Positions 48,553 to 59,634 of a stretch of 64,000 nucleotides of DNA are shown here, piece after piece. The position numbers and the translations under genes are program-made. Position 1 is the first letter of the stretch. Every line of letters starts with the position of its first letter. The stretch spans positions 62,001 to 126,000 of the forward strand of contig CAJNDS010002207.1 in NCBI GenBank assembly GCA_905221605.1, written 5' to 3'. A model generated the notes under the pieces. That model saw only the letters and a list, made by a program, of their open reading frames with translations. It ran no database searches and was not told the origin of the DNA. Source of the stretch: Symbiodinium natans (taxonomy: Eukaryota; Sar; Dinophyceae; Suessiales; Symbiodiniaceae).

Positions 48553-50697
48553 GTTTTCTCTCATTTACGTCCCGGGCCAGCCATGCAAGCAGCACCAAGC
48601 AGAGGGCAGTACAGCCCTCAGGACGGCAGTTGTCGGCAGGCAGCAGCTTGCAGTGGGTCGAAACAAGACCCGCGCGGAAATCACAACAGAACCTGACAGA
48701 GAGCCTCTGGCCCCACCGGCGTCTGATGGTTTTAAAGCCATGAAAGGCCTCTGAGACGAAGGCATCAGTGGCCTCCAGTCGACGGCCACCTGTTACACAC
48801 GCAGCTAGAAGAGTGCCGGGGCAATTGGTTAGCAACCCAGAAGAAATCGACAGCTGGGTGGTGCCCAGGGGGATTGGAGGAAGCTAAGGTATAAGGTACA
48901 CAGCTTGGGCCCTAAACCCCGAAGGCCACAAGCCCAACTGATTGGGAAACCCCTCCAGGATGAGCCCAACGAGCTGCTGGTCCCAATTTCTCAGGGCATT
49001 GGGTGTTGATATGCAATCTTGCAAGCTGGGCCTGGGCGGCTTGGGCTTCCGTGTTATGACACGTTGTGCATGTAAACTGTGGCCGTTAGCCCTCTGGTGT
49101 GTGGGGATCTTGTAAAGCTTCAGTTCAACCATGTTCATCCGCTGTAGTTGTCACGCAGCTGTTCCTTAAAGCAACGTCGAGCGCTCCGACTACTTCCAGC
49201 AGCTGAACCCCCCCTGGCCTCAAAATCCAAGGCAGTCCTGAAAACACTTGCGGCAACCGCCGGAACCCTGGAATCCAGGGCAAACCAGACCTGAGGCATG
49301 CCGGCAACGAGCACGAAATGCTGGAAAGCTGCGAGGATTGCCGCCAAAGGCAGACTCCGGGTTGTTGGACTCGTTGGCTTTGCGGGGGGCTGAGGCTTGC
49401 AACGCCGAAAGCCATGTGGATGAGATGATCTCAGAATTCAAGCCGAAACCCTAAGCCCCCACCATTTTGATAGTAGCTTGGGAGCATGAATGAAGCCCAG
49501 TTGGACTTTCCGAGAACTGCATGGGGCCGCCGCGGGTGCATTTGACCTTTGGGCCGGCGCTTCATCTGAGTGATACGGTACCTGTGGTACAGACCAAGCT
49601 CTAGACAGACTAAACCCTAGTGCTGTATTGTGTGCTGCCGTGCAACCTTGCAGTGCGACTTAGAGCAGGTAGACATGGCTTTGGGTCTGGTTTGGTGCGA
49701 AGATGTTGCTCCTTCTGTTCTGATTCTAGGTGTTTGACAATCCTTGCAACTTGTTAAAATCTACGCCAAGCTTGAACCCAAACCCCACAAAACAAAAAAC
49801 AACAAACCAACAAAATCGAACCCTAAGCACCTCGAACGCTCCCCCTTTGCCAGGTGCGACAACTGGGACTCCAAAGCCGAGCCCGAACTCCTCGACAGCA
49901 GCCCCTGAGGGATTTAGATGGTCAGCTCTCGAAATATCTCTCGAAATTTCTCTAGACACCTTTTTTTGGGGGGATGGGTTCCATAGGGTTGGAGGGTTTA
50001 TGAAGGCATGAAGTGACATAAACAAAGATCCTAGCAAGTACATAGGAAGGCCAAAGACGAGGAGTAGAAACACCAGGATGCTTTCGCGCCTGGTGTTTGA
50101 GATTCGCTTCGGGCTTTGCGAATGTCTGGGTATTTGCAGTCTGGGTGTGAGGTTTTCAGATCAGGGCTGGAGCCAGTGAGCCAGTAGAGAAGAGTCGGTA
50201 GAAGAAGGCTTCAGAGAACATGCTTTGGTAGTCGAGTCACTATAGAATGAATTTGTGGCAAATGTTTGCGACCCGTCCAGATGGTGGGCTGCACCGAAGC
50301 AAAGAAGACCGAAGCTCAAGCGACATCTCAGCTCGAAACCCTAGAGCCATTTCTTTAACCCTGGGGTGTGAGTTCAGAAAACCCAGATGCAGTGGTAGAG
50401 TTGGCTCGACCTCCCGAAGCGGGACTTCAGCCAATGGCAAAAATGGTTTGTAAAGTTCGGGCATGTTGGGGTTATTGGGGTGGAGGATGGGTGGAGGAAA
50501 CAGTCACTCAATAGTCTCTGACAGGAATTGACACAGGACCCAACTTTTTTCGCCTGGCTCTTCGCCCCAATTTTTTTTTAAGTCAAAAGGCCTTTGACTC
50601 TTCAGAGGGGTTTTTATGTCTTCACAACCTGGATCACATCCTTTTACCCACTCCTTTAACCCTGGTCCCCTTAGTTTGCCCCCCCCCCCCCCCTCAG
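48553..50697. other. No supportable exon
   Basis: Short frames only. AACCCTAAG-like pieces recur, and a C run at about 50679-50693 serves as the polypyrimidine tract of the next acceptor. Confidence 0.35.
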
Positions 50698-50783
50698 GCT
50701 ATCACTCGAAGCTGGGCTGCCTCCAGCGGACGTGCGCATTTTGGCTGCTCTTTCTCGGCCTCCCCCTGCTGTCCGCCGTGCTG
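50698..50783 (+). CDS. Candidate membrane-spanning exon
   Basis: A C-rich tract and CTCAG precede a frame reading YHSKLGCLQRTCAFWLLFLG, then LPLLSAVL, ending at GTGGAT. The hydrophobic core FWLLFLGLPLLSAVL would span a membrane, with basic residues before it. No family recognised. Confidence 0.45.
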
Positions 50784-51358
50784 GTGGATAGCAGCAGTTA
50801 CTCACTTGGTGGCTGGTCTATGCAAAGACATCTTGCGGTTCGATTTTATTCTTTTCGAAGCTGGCACCGAAACTCCGGCTATTTTAGAGTTGCCAGGCCG
50901 TGGCAAGCATGCATTCTATCCTAGGAGGACCCATTCGCTGTGAGCCTGAGGCTACGACTGCCCACATTTTCTCAAGACGATCCTGCCTTTGAGAAGGTGC
51001 CAAGAGCAGCAGGCTCAAAAAGGAGAGCCTCTTAGCATTGTGGCAGCAGTGTCGGCAGCGCAGACTCAGATGCGTCCTACATCTCGCATGCTTTCGGCCG
51101 TGACTGCTTTGTGTGCTTTTGGCATGGCACGCGCCACTGTGAGTTCTGCATTTCCTTCCCGATGTCTGCCACGCACATTCGGCCATGGTCGCCTGCACTT
51201 GAGGCATCAGCAGCGGCACAGTGTAGACTGCAAAACTCAGGAGCAGGTGATACATGAGCAACTTATAGCAACTTCAGATTTCGAGGTGCCCTTGTAGACG
51301 ACATTGTCTGCGATCGGTCGAAGCCTGCACTTCCATGCCAACGCCGAGTTTTGCTGAG

Positions 51359-51465
51359 CAATGGTGGCGCAAGTTGCGTGGGGCCTAGAAGCAGTGATTA
51401 TTGGCCTTCTTGTAGTAACTGCATTGTCATGCCTTGCCACGCTGTGCTGCGCTATCGGAAGCGAG
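51359..51465 (+). CDS. Candidate membrane-spanning exon at the edge of the tandem array
   Basis: Between CTGAG and a GTTAAG donor the frame reads MVAQVAWGLEAVIIGLLVVT, then ALSCLATLCCAIGSE. One strong transmembrane helix is visible. The donor lies 15 bp from the point where array-type sequence begins (about 51481), so the gene carrying this exon may have been cut by insertion or expansion of the array. Confidence 0.4.
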
Positions 51466-52066
51466 GTTAAGGGTTGGCCTGCCTTCAGCCACGTGAAACT
51501 CTCAAGCGCAAAGTCCTCGTTAGCGCCTCAGGACTCGATTCAGGACTGCCGGAGTTTTGAGGCTTGCGGGGTGGTTAGCGTGCTCTAGGCATGGAATGTG
51601 TCACGCGGCAAGCTCCTTCACGCACGTGCATGCACCCCAGAGACTCCTGCGAACGGGCGCAGCTGGCTATTGAAGTTTGGAGCCTTGTGCAGCTGAAGAG
51701 CTGGCGCTGAGAAGGGAGCAGCTTCGTCGGATCTGCACCTGACGGTTGCGTGCACCAGATAATGCCAGGATTCTTGGCGGAACTTGCTGGTATACTTGGA
51801 GATGCACTGCTTGCCGCCACGCCCTCAGATTCCGGACTGCTCAAAGAAGGCCCCGCATGATGGCTGCCAGATGCTGACCCTGCGCACCCCCCGCCACTGA
51901 CATTCTGCACATTCCGATGGCCTGGGTATTGTTTCCGACGCTTCTCCCAGCATTGTAGGGCAAATGACCTCAAGCCGCCAAGCCCATCCTTCTCAAGCGC
52001 CGGGGCAAACTTCCCCACCACTGCCACCAAAGGCCTGAAACAGCGTTGCGTGATTTGCAACCTGCC

Positions 52067-54629
52067 ATGAAGCTGCCAGCCTTGTTGCTCGCTGCCCTGG
52101 GATTCGTCCAGCTGAGGGCTTCAGGACGGCCGTTCTCTGTTGAAATGCTGCCTCCAGCATTTACGTTTGCAAAGCTACAGAGGCACAACATCCCTCCCGC
52201 ATGAACCTAACTTTGAACCTCGAAGCCCTTACTCAAACCCTCCTAACTTGCCCACAAGCTTTGCCCATCCTTGTTATGTTCATTCTTTGTGCAGAGAGTG
52301 CTCATGTGTCTGAAAAGGAGCCTCCAACCTCGCAGTGGTCCGTGTGTTCTCGACGGAGGAGGAGGTGCAGCTGCTCATGGACAGTGCTGCTATGTGGGAG
52401 TCCTCAATGCCATGCGCCAGCAAGTCCAACATGAGCATGATCGATCTCATCCTGGTCTTCAGCAAGGATCTGGCGGCCGACTCCATGGCCAAGGCAGCTG
52501 TGGATTTCTACGGGAATGCCTTCGACCAGAAGGTAGCCTGGACGACTTGCTTCTCCGGCGTCAAGAACATGTCGGCCATGCTGAACCCGGAGCAAGATGT
52601 GTACGACAACCGCGGCTACACCACGAACAAGCACTGGGTCTCTGGTCCCAACGCAGTCTTCTCGAAGATCATGACGGCCATGCTTGAGGGTGAGTTCATG
52701 GACATGTACGACACCTTCTTCCTCATGGAGATGGACGCGGTTCCCATCAAGAGCGGCTGGCTCGACCAGTTCGAGACGGAGGCTCTCGAGATGCCGGGCG
52801 GCAACATGGCCGTCCGCGGGAGCCAGTACCTGGGCGACAAGTGGGACTTGTTCAAGTCGATGATGCCGACCTACTTGGTGGAGCACATCAACGGCAACGC
52901 CATGTACAATCTGAAGCACGCCTGGACCAAGGCCGTGTACGACGCGTTCCACAGCATGGGCGGTGGCAGCATGATGGAAGAGATGGCCTTCGATGTGGCG
53001 TTTGCCATGATCACAATGGATGCCATGTCTGGAAACAGCAGCCAGTTTGCAGCTGCATGGACAGCCGCAGGTGGCGACATGATGACCTACAATTGGGATT
53101 CCATGCTGGTGGGCAACTACGCCAACACCCTCCTGAACACCAGCTTCGAATTCCCAACCTACATCCGCCACGGTTCCAGCAAGAACCTCTTCGAGACTGT
53201 TGAGGATGACGAAGTGACCCTGGGAGTGGCAATGTTCGACTACCAGGGGCACTTGAAGTCGACCGTGCCCACGCACCACCCCTTCAAGAAGATCCTGGCC
53301 CTGACCTACTACCCGCAGCCAGAGATGATGGAGACGATCGAGGGCCCGAACGGCAACATCAGCATGGAGACTACGACGGCCAAGAGTGATGCGTACTACC
53401 ACCTGTGCGAGACAGCCTCTCTTGTGAAAACGAAGTGGTTCGCCCTCACGGACAACTACCACATTATCAAGGCACCTGTGAGCGTTCTGATGGAGACGGA
53501 CGACAAGCCCGTGCTGCCCTACGTCCTGAGGAACTCCAAGTACTGCGGTGAGCGTCCCAACTGCGAGGCTTCCATGGAGCAGGCAGAGACGCTGTTCAGC
53601 ATCACGCTGAACTACCACCACGACAAGTACGAGGTGCTGTACAAGACCGAGGATGCCAAGAAGTTCTGTACGGCTTGGGATCTCGCAACAGCATCTCAAT
53701 CGTGGAGCGATTGCAGCTTGGCCTTTGGCCCTACTGGGGACGACTACATCGCCTGGAAGATCAGCGACCCAGATTACAACATTACCAACGAGTTCACCCC
53801 AAAGGACAAGACGCGCTACGGCTGGCGAGCATGGACCAGCCTGTGGAACCCGGCTCCGGTCGATTCCCGCGACTGCAGCACAACCCTCTACGGCCCGAAG
53901 GAGTATCTGGAGACCCTCGGCAACATCTCCAAGTGCGCAGTTTCCTATGTGGAGGACGAGGCAGGCTGTGCTGGTGACACTACGTGCATGTGGAAGCCCA
54001 TGTTCGAGTCGGGCGTTTGCATTCAGGACCCGAAGGCGGGTGTTGTCACCTCAACAACGGTGGCGGGAGCTGTCTACAGCAGCATTGAAGTCTCTATGGA
54101 AATGACAGTGGAAGATCCGGCCACGATCACCGAGAACGCCACCGTGACCAATGCCATGATTGCAGGGTTTGCAGAGGTGATGGAAGTGGATGAAGAGGAT
54201 GTCACGCTGGAGTTCGAGACGAACAGGCGCCTCAGTTCCCATGCAAGGAAGCTTCAGGTCACTCTGACGGCCATTTTCACTGTGACAATGCCCAGCATCG
54301 AAGCAGCCATCGAAAAGCAAGTGGCAATTGAGACAGTGTCTTTGGCGAAAACGACCGAAGCCATCAGCACTGCTGTCGCCAGCACTGGCTTCACAGGCAC
54401 CGTGGAGGTCACTGGCAAGTCGACCGTTCGCGTCGCTGCACCGACGACCACGACCACGACAACGACGACCACGACGACGACGTCGACGGCAGACAACATG
54501 ACCGGTGACGATGGAGACGATGGCGACGATGGTGACGATGGTGACGATGGCGAGGAGCCGCCCAGCTCGGCAATCGCTGGCACCGCCTCTGCCGCTGTGC
54601 TAGGACTGTCCATGCTGTTCGCGGCCTAA
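52067..54629 (+). CDS. Array copy 1: secreted, GPI-anchor-type glycosyltransferase-like protein; first-intron donor lost
   Basis: The large exon (52336-54629) encodes the same 764-residue protein as copies 2 and 3, with Ala for Val in DSAAMW, Ala for Pro in KHAW and Phe for Leu near the C terminus. The signal-peptide exon starts at 52067 (MKLPALLLAALGFVQL). A 97-bp segment present after the signal peptide in the other copies, which includes their GT donor, is absent. The frame therefore reads on as PFSVEMLPPAFTFAKLQ and stops at TGA 52202. The next GT is in the wrong phase for the large exon. Copy 1 either uses an unusual donor or a different 5' exon, or is impaired; the large exon itself is intact. 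Domain reading is given under copy 2. Confidence 0.7.
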
Positions 54630-55796
54630 GTCGTAAGCCATGCAGGTGACGCACCTGCGAAAGAAGATTGCTAGGCTGCCAAGAGTCCTTGCAGAGCGTC
54701 CATGAGTGTCATGTTCTGAGTTGGACGTGCAACCTTTGCAAGAGGCTGGAAGGCCCACTAAATTCGTGCAGACAGCCCTCTTCGGCAGTAACCTTTTCTG
54801 ATGGGGCTGGCAGCGCAAAGCCCTGCCCTCAAACCGTCATTCGCATAGGCAAGCGCCGGGCGCCACAAGAGGCGCGCCCGAACACCACGAAACACGCCAA
54901 CATGTCAACCACGCCAGCGGGTCGTAGGCCAAGCCTCGGCGACGACTGCGATTCGCAAGTGATTTTGGAGAGCGAAAAGAACTTTGGCCCCCTTGCACGT
55001 TGTTTCCGGAATTCAGGGGCGAAAGTCGTACACGCAGAAGCCGCCGCATGAAGCCATCGGAAGGCAAGTCCCACAGCCAGGAACATGTAGTAAAGCTGAC
55101 CCGATCCTACGTCCATTTCGGGGTGCCGAGGCTGAGTTCAATGCCTTCAGCGCAAAGTCCTCGTCAACGCTTCAGGACTCGATTCAGGACTGCCAGGGCA
55201 TTGAGGCTTGCTCAGCCCGAAGCCCTAATCTGCAATAGGAGTGGCTGCGGGGTGGTTAGCGCCAGGCCTATGTCAGATTGGGTAGAAGGTGGCAAGTGGA
55301 AGGCGTCACGCGGCAAGCTCCGAACCGTTCAAGCAGTGGGACTGTGCTCACGCACGTGCGTGCACCCCAGAGACTCCTGCGAACGGGCGCACCTGGCTCT
55401 TGAAGTTTGGAGCCTTGTGCAGCTGAAGAGCTGGCGCTGAGAAGGGGGCAGCTTCGTCGGATCTGCACCTGACTGTTGCGTGCACCAGATAATGCCAGGA
55501 TTCTTGGCGGAACTTGCTGGTATACTTGGAGATGCACTGCTTGCCGCCACGCCCTCAGATTCCGGACTGCTCAAAGAAGGCCCCGCATGATGGCTGCCAG
55601 ATGCTGACCCTGCGCACCCTCCGCCACTGACATTCTGCACATTCCGATGGCCTGGGTATTGTTTCCAACGCTTCTCCCAGCATTGTAGGGCAAATGACCT
55701 CAAGCCGCCGAGCCCATCCTTCTCAAGCGCCGGGGCAAACTTCCCCACCACTGCCACCAAAGGCCTGAAACAGCCTTGCGTGATTTGCAACCTGCC
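54630..55796. other. Array spacer between copies 1 and 2
   Basis: This 1,167-bp spacer should hold the 3' end of copy 1 and the 5' region of copy 2. Pyrimidine-rich AG sites near 55680 (CTTCTCCCAG) and 55735 (CTTCTCAAG), 117 and 62 bp before the next ATG, could accept a spliced leader; this is a guess. A frame that is open for 257 codons in the later spacers is broken here by a missing C near 54993. Confidence 0.5.
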
Positions 55797-58467
55797 ATGA
55801 AGCTGCCAGCCTTGTTGCTCGCTGCCCTGGGATTCGTCCAGCTGAGGGCTTCAGGACGGGGTCTCTGTTTTGTGTTGGTCCGCTTCTCTCTCCTTGTTCT
55901 ACGCTGTACCATCGCGTTTATCGAGCATTATCCGGTCCTAGCTCGCCGCCGTACACCCGTTCTCTGTTGAAATGCTGCCTCCAGCATCTACGTTTGCAAC
56001 ATTTGCAAAGCTACAGAGGCACATCTGAAGTCAGAAACGTCATATGGTCGAACAACCTCGAAGCCCTTACTCAAACCCTCCTAACTTGCCCACAAGCTTT
56101 GCCCATCCTTGTTATGTTCATTCTTTGTGCAGAGAGTGCTCATGTGTCTGAAAAGGAGCCTCCAACCTCGCAGTGGTCCGTGTGTTCTCGACGGAGGAGG
56201 AGGTGCAGCTGCTCATGGACAGTGCTGTTATGTGGGAGTCCTCAATGCCATGCGCCAGCAAGTCCAACATGAGCATGATCGATCTCATCCTGGTCTTCAG
56301 CAAGGATCTGGCGGCCGACTCCATGGCCAAGGCAGCTGTGGATTTCTACGGGAATGCCTTCGACCAGAAGGTAGCCTGGACGACTTGCTTCTCCGGCGTC
56401 AAGAACATGTCGGCCATGCTGAACCCGGAGCAAGACGTGTACGACAACCGCGGCTACACCACGAACAAGCACTGGGTCTCTGGTCCCAACGCAGTCTTCT
56501 CGAAGATCATGACGGCCATGCTTGAGGGTGAGTTCATGGACATGTACGACACCTTCTTCCTCATGGAGATGGACGCGGTTCCCATCAAGAGCGGCTGGCT
56601 CGACCAGTTCGAGACGGAGGCTCTCGAGATGCCGGGCGGCAACATGGCCGTCCGCGGGAGCCAGTACCTGGGCGACAAGTGGGACTTGTTCAAGTCGATG
56701 ATGCCGACCTATTTGGTGGAGCACATCAACGGCAACGCCATGTACAATCTGAAGCACCCCTGGACCAAGGCTGTGTACGACGCTTTCCACAGCATGGGCG
56801 GTGGCAGCATGATGGAAGAGATGGCCTTCGATGTGGCGTTTGCCATGATCACAATGGATGCCATGTCCGGAAACAGCAGCCAGTTTGCAGCTGCGTGGAC
56901 GGCCGCAGGTGGCGACATGATGACCTACAATTGGGATTCCATGCTGGTGGGCAACTACGCCAACACCCTCCTGAACACCAGCTTCGAATTCCCAACCTAC
57001 ATCCGCCACGGTTCCAGCAAGAACCTCTTCGAGACTGTTGAGGATGACGAAGTGACCCTGGGAGTGGCAATGTTCGACTACCAGGGGCACTTGAAGTCGA
57101 CCGTGCCCACGCACCACCCCTTCAAGAAGATCCTGGCCCTGACCTACTACCCGCAGCCAGAGATGATGGAGACGATCGAGGGCCCGAACGGCAACATTAG
57201 CATGGAGACTACGACGGCCAAGAGTGATGCGTACTACCACCTGTGCGAGACAGCCTCTCTTGTGAAAACGAAGTGGTTCGCCCTCACGGACAACTACCAC
57301 ATCATCAAGGCACCTGTGAGCGTTCTGATGGAGACGGACGACAAGCCCGTGCTGCCCTACGTCCTGAGGAACTCCAAGTACTGCGGTGAGCGTCCCAACT
57401 GCGAGGCTTCCATGGAGCAGGCAGAGACGCTGTTCAGCATCACGCTGAACTACCACCACGACAAGTACGAGGTGCTGTACAAGACCGAGGATGCCAAGAA
57501 GTTCTGTACGGCTTGGGATCTCGCAACAGCATCTCAATCGTGGAGCGACTGCAGCCTGGCCTTTGGCCCTACCGGGGACGACTACATCGCCTGGAAGATC
57601 AGCGACCCAGATTACAACATCACCAACGAGTTCACTCCAAAGGACAAGACGCGCTACGGCTGGCGAGCATGGACCAGCCTGTGGAACCCGGCTCCGGTCG
57701 ATTCCCGCGACTGCAGCACAACCCTCTACGGCCCGAAGGAGTATCTGGAGACCCTCGGCAACATCTCCAAGTGCGCAGTTTCCTATGTGGAGGACGAGGC
57801 AGGCTGTGCTGGTGACACTACGTGCATGTGGAAGCCCATGTTCGAGTCGGGCGTTTGCATTCAGGACCCGAAGGCGGGTGTTGTCACCTCAACAACGGTG
57901 GCGGGAGCTGTCTACAGCAGCATTGAAGTCTCTATGGAAATGACAGTGGAAGATCCGGCCACGATCACCGAGAACGCCACCGTGACCAATGCCATGATTG
58001 CAGGGTTTGCAGAGGTGATGGAAGTGGATGAAGAGGATGTCACGCTGGAGTTCGAGACGAACCGGCGCCTCAGTTCCCATGCAAGGAAGCTTCAGGTCAC
58101 TCTGACGGCCATTTTCACTGTGACAATGCCCAGCATCGAAGCAGCCATCGAAAAGCAAGTGGCAATTGAGACAGTGTCTTTGGCGAAAACGACCGAAGCC
58201 ATCAGCACTGCTGTCGCCAGCACTGGCTTCACAGGCACCGTGGAGGTCACCGGCAAGTCGACGGTTCGCGTCGCTGCACCGACGACCACGACCACCACAA
58301 CGACGACCACGACGACGACGTCGACGGCAGACAACATGACCGGTGACGATGGAGACGATGGCGATGATGGTGACGATGGTGACGATGGCGAGGAGCCGCC
58401 CAGCTCGGCAATCGCTGGCACCGCCTCTGCCGCTGTGCTAGGACTGTCCATGCTGCTCGCGGCCTAA
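55797..58467 (+). CDS. Array copy 2: secreted, GPI-anchor-type glycosyltransferase-like protein
   Basis: Exons 55797-55860 and 56174-58467 join in phase 1 (GT at 55861, CAG at 56171-56173), giving about 785 residues. Residues 1-20 are a signal peptide (MKLPALLLAALGFVQLRASG). In large-exon numbering, 36-200 carry ILVFSKDL, FFLMEMDAVPIKSGWLDQF (129-146) and HINGNAMY (184-191). This spacing resembles GT-A-type glycosyltransferases with an EPDAVP...HINGNA pattern, tentative and from memory. Residues 400-560 are Cys-rich with several NxS/T sites. About 575-685 is a beta-rich domain (NRRLSSHARKLQVTLTAIFT). Then follow a run of 13 Thr, five GDD repeats and a hydrophobic end (AIAGTASAAVLGLSMLLAA) without a charged tail, as in GPI-anchor signals. 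Predicted location is the cell surface. Function unproven. Confidence 0.8.
55861..56173 (+). other. Intron of array copy 2
   Basis: The 313-bp intron begins GTCTCTG and ends CCTCGCAG. The same interval is present in copies 3 and 4 (59699-60011, 63548-63860). An alternative donor seven bases downstream (GTTTTG) would also keep the frame. Copy 1 lacks the first 97 bp of this region. Confidence 0.6.
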
Positions 58468-59634
58468 GCCGTAAGCCATGCAGGTGACGCACCTGCGAAA
58501 GAAGATTGCTAGGCTGCCAAGAGTCCTTGCAGAACGTCCATGAGTGTCATGTTCTGAGTTGGACGTGCAACCTTTGCAAGAGGCTGGAAGGCCCACTAAA
58601 TTCGTGCAGACAGCCCTCTTCGGCAGTAACCTTTTCTGATGGGGCCGGCAGCGCAAAGCCCTGCCCTCAAACCGTCATTCGCATAGGCAAGCGCCGGGCG
58701 CCACAAGAGGCGCGCCCGAACACCACGAAACACGCCAACATGTCAACCACGCCAGCGGGTCGTAGGCCAAGCCTCGGCGACGACTGCGATTCGCAAGTGA
58801 TTTTGGAGAGCGAAAAGAACTTTGGCCCCCCTTGCACGTTGTTTCCGGAATTCAGGGGCGAAAGTCGTACACGCAGAAGCCGCCGCATGAAGCCATCGGA
58901 AGGCAAGTCCCACAGCCAGGAACATGTAGTAAAGCTGACCCGATCCTACGTCCATTTCGGGGTGCCGAGGCTGAGTTCAATGCCTTCAGCGCAAAGTCCT
59001 CGTCAACGCTTCAGGACTCGATTCAGGACTGCCAGGGCATTGAGGCTTGCTCAGCCCGAAGCCCTAATCTGCAATAGGAGTGGCTGCGGGGTGGTTAGCG
59101 CCAGGCCTATGTCAGATTGGGTAGAAGGTGGCAAGTGGAAGGCGTCACGCGGCAAGCTCCGAACCGTTCAAGCAGTGGGACTGTGCTCACGCACGTGCGT
59201 GCACCCCAGAGACTCCTGCGAACGGGCGCACCTGGCTCTTGAAGTTTGGAGCCTTGTGCAGCTGAAGAGCTGGCGCTGAGAAGGGAGCAGCTTCGTCGGA
59301 TCTGCACCTGACTGTTACGTGCACCAGATAATGCCAGGATTCTTGGCGGAACTTGCTGGTATACTTGGAGATGCACTGCTTGCCGCCACGCCCTCAGATT
59401 CCGGACTGCTCAAAGAAGGCCCCGCATGATGGCTGCCAGATGCTGACCCTGCGCACCCCCGCCACTGACATTCTGCACATTCCGATGGCCTGGGTATTGT
59501 TTCTGACGCTTCTCCCAGCATTGTAGGGCAAATGACCTCAAGCCGCCAAGCCCATCCTTCTCAAGCGCCGGGGCAAACTTCCCCACCACTGCCACCAAAG
59601 GCCTGAAACAGCGTTGCGTGATTTGCAACCTGCC
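58468..59634. other. Array spacer between copies 2 and 3
   Basis: The length is identical to the first spacer. A 257-codon frame (58506-59279) is open here, but its conservation pattern argues against coding (see rejected items). No independent exon is supported. Confidence 0.5.

Noticed and set aside
52404-53699. 431-codon open frame on the minus strand inside array copy 1, repeated in copies 2 and 3
   Set aside because: It is antisense to the large exon. Codons of the real gene with G or C at third positions keep the complementary frame open, and its His/Val-rich composition is the usual shadow of such a gene.
58506-59279. 257-codon + strand frame in the array spacer, also at 62344-63117
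   Set aside because: It is broken in the first spacer by a one-base difference in a C run. Between the two open versions, three of four differences I saw change residues (Met to Val, Gly to Arg, Thr to Ala). This is unlike the synonymous-only pattern of the true exon.
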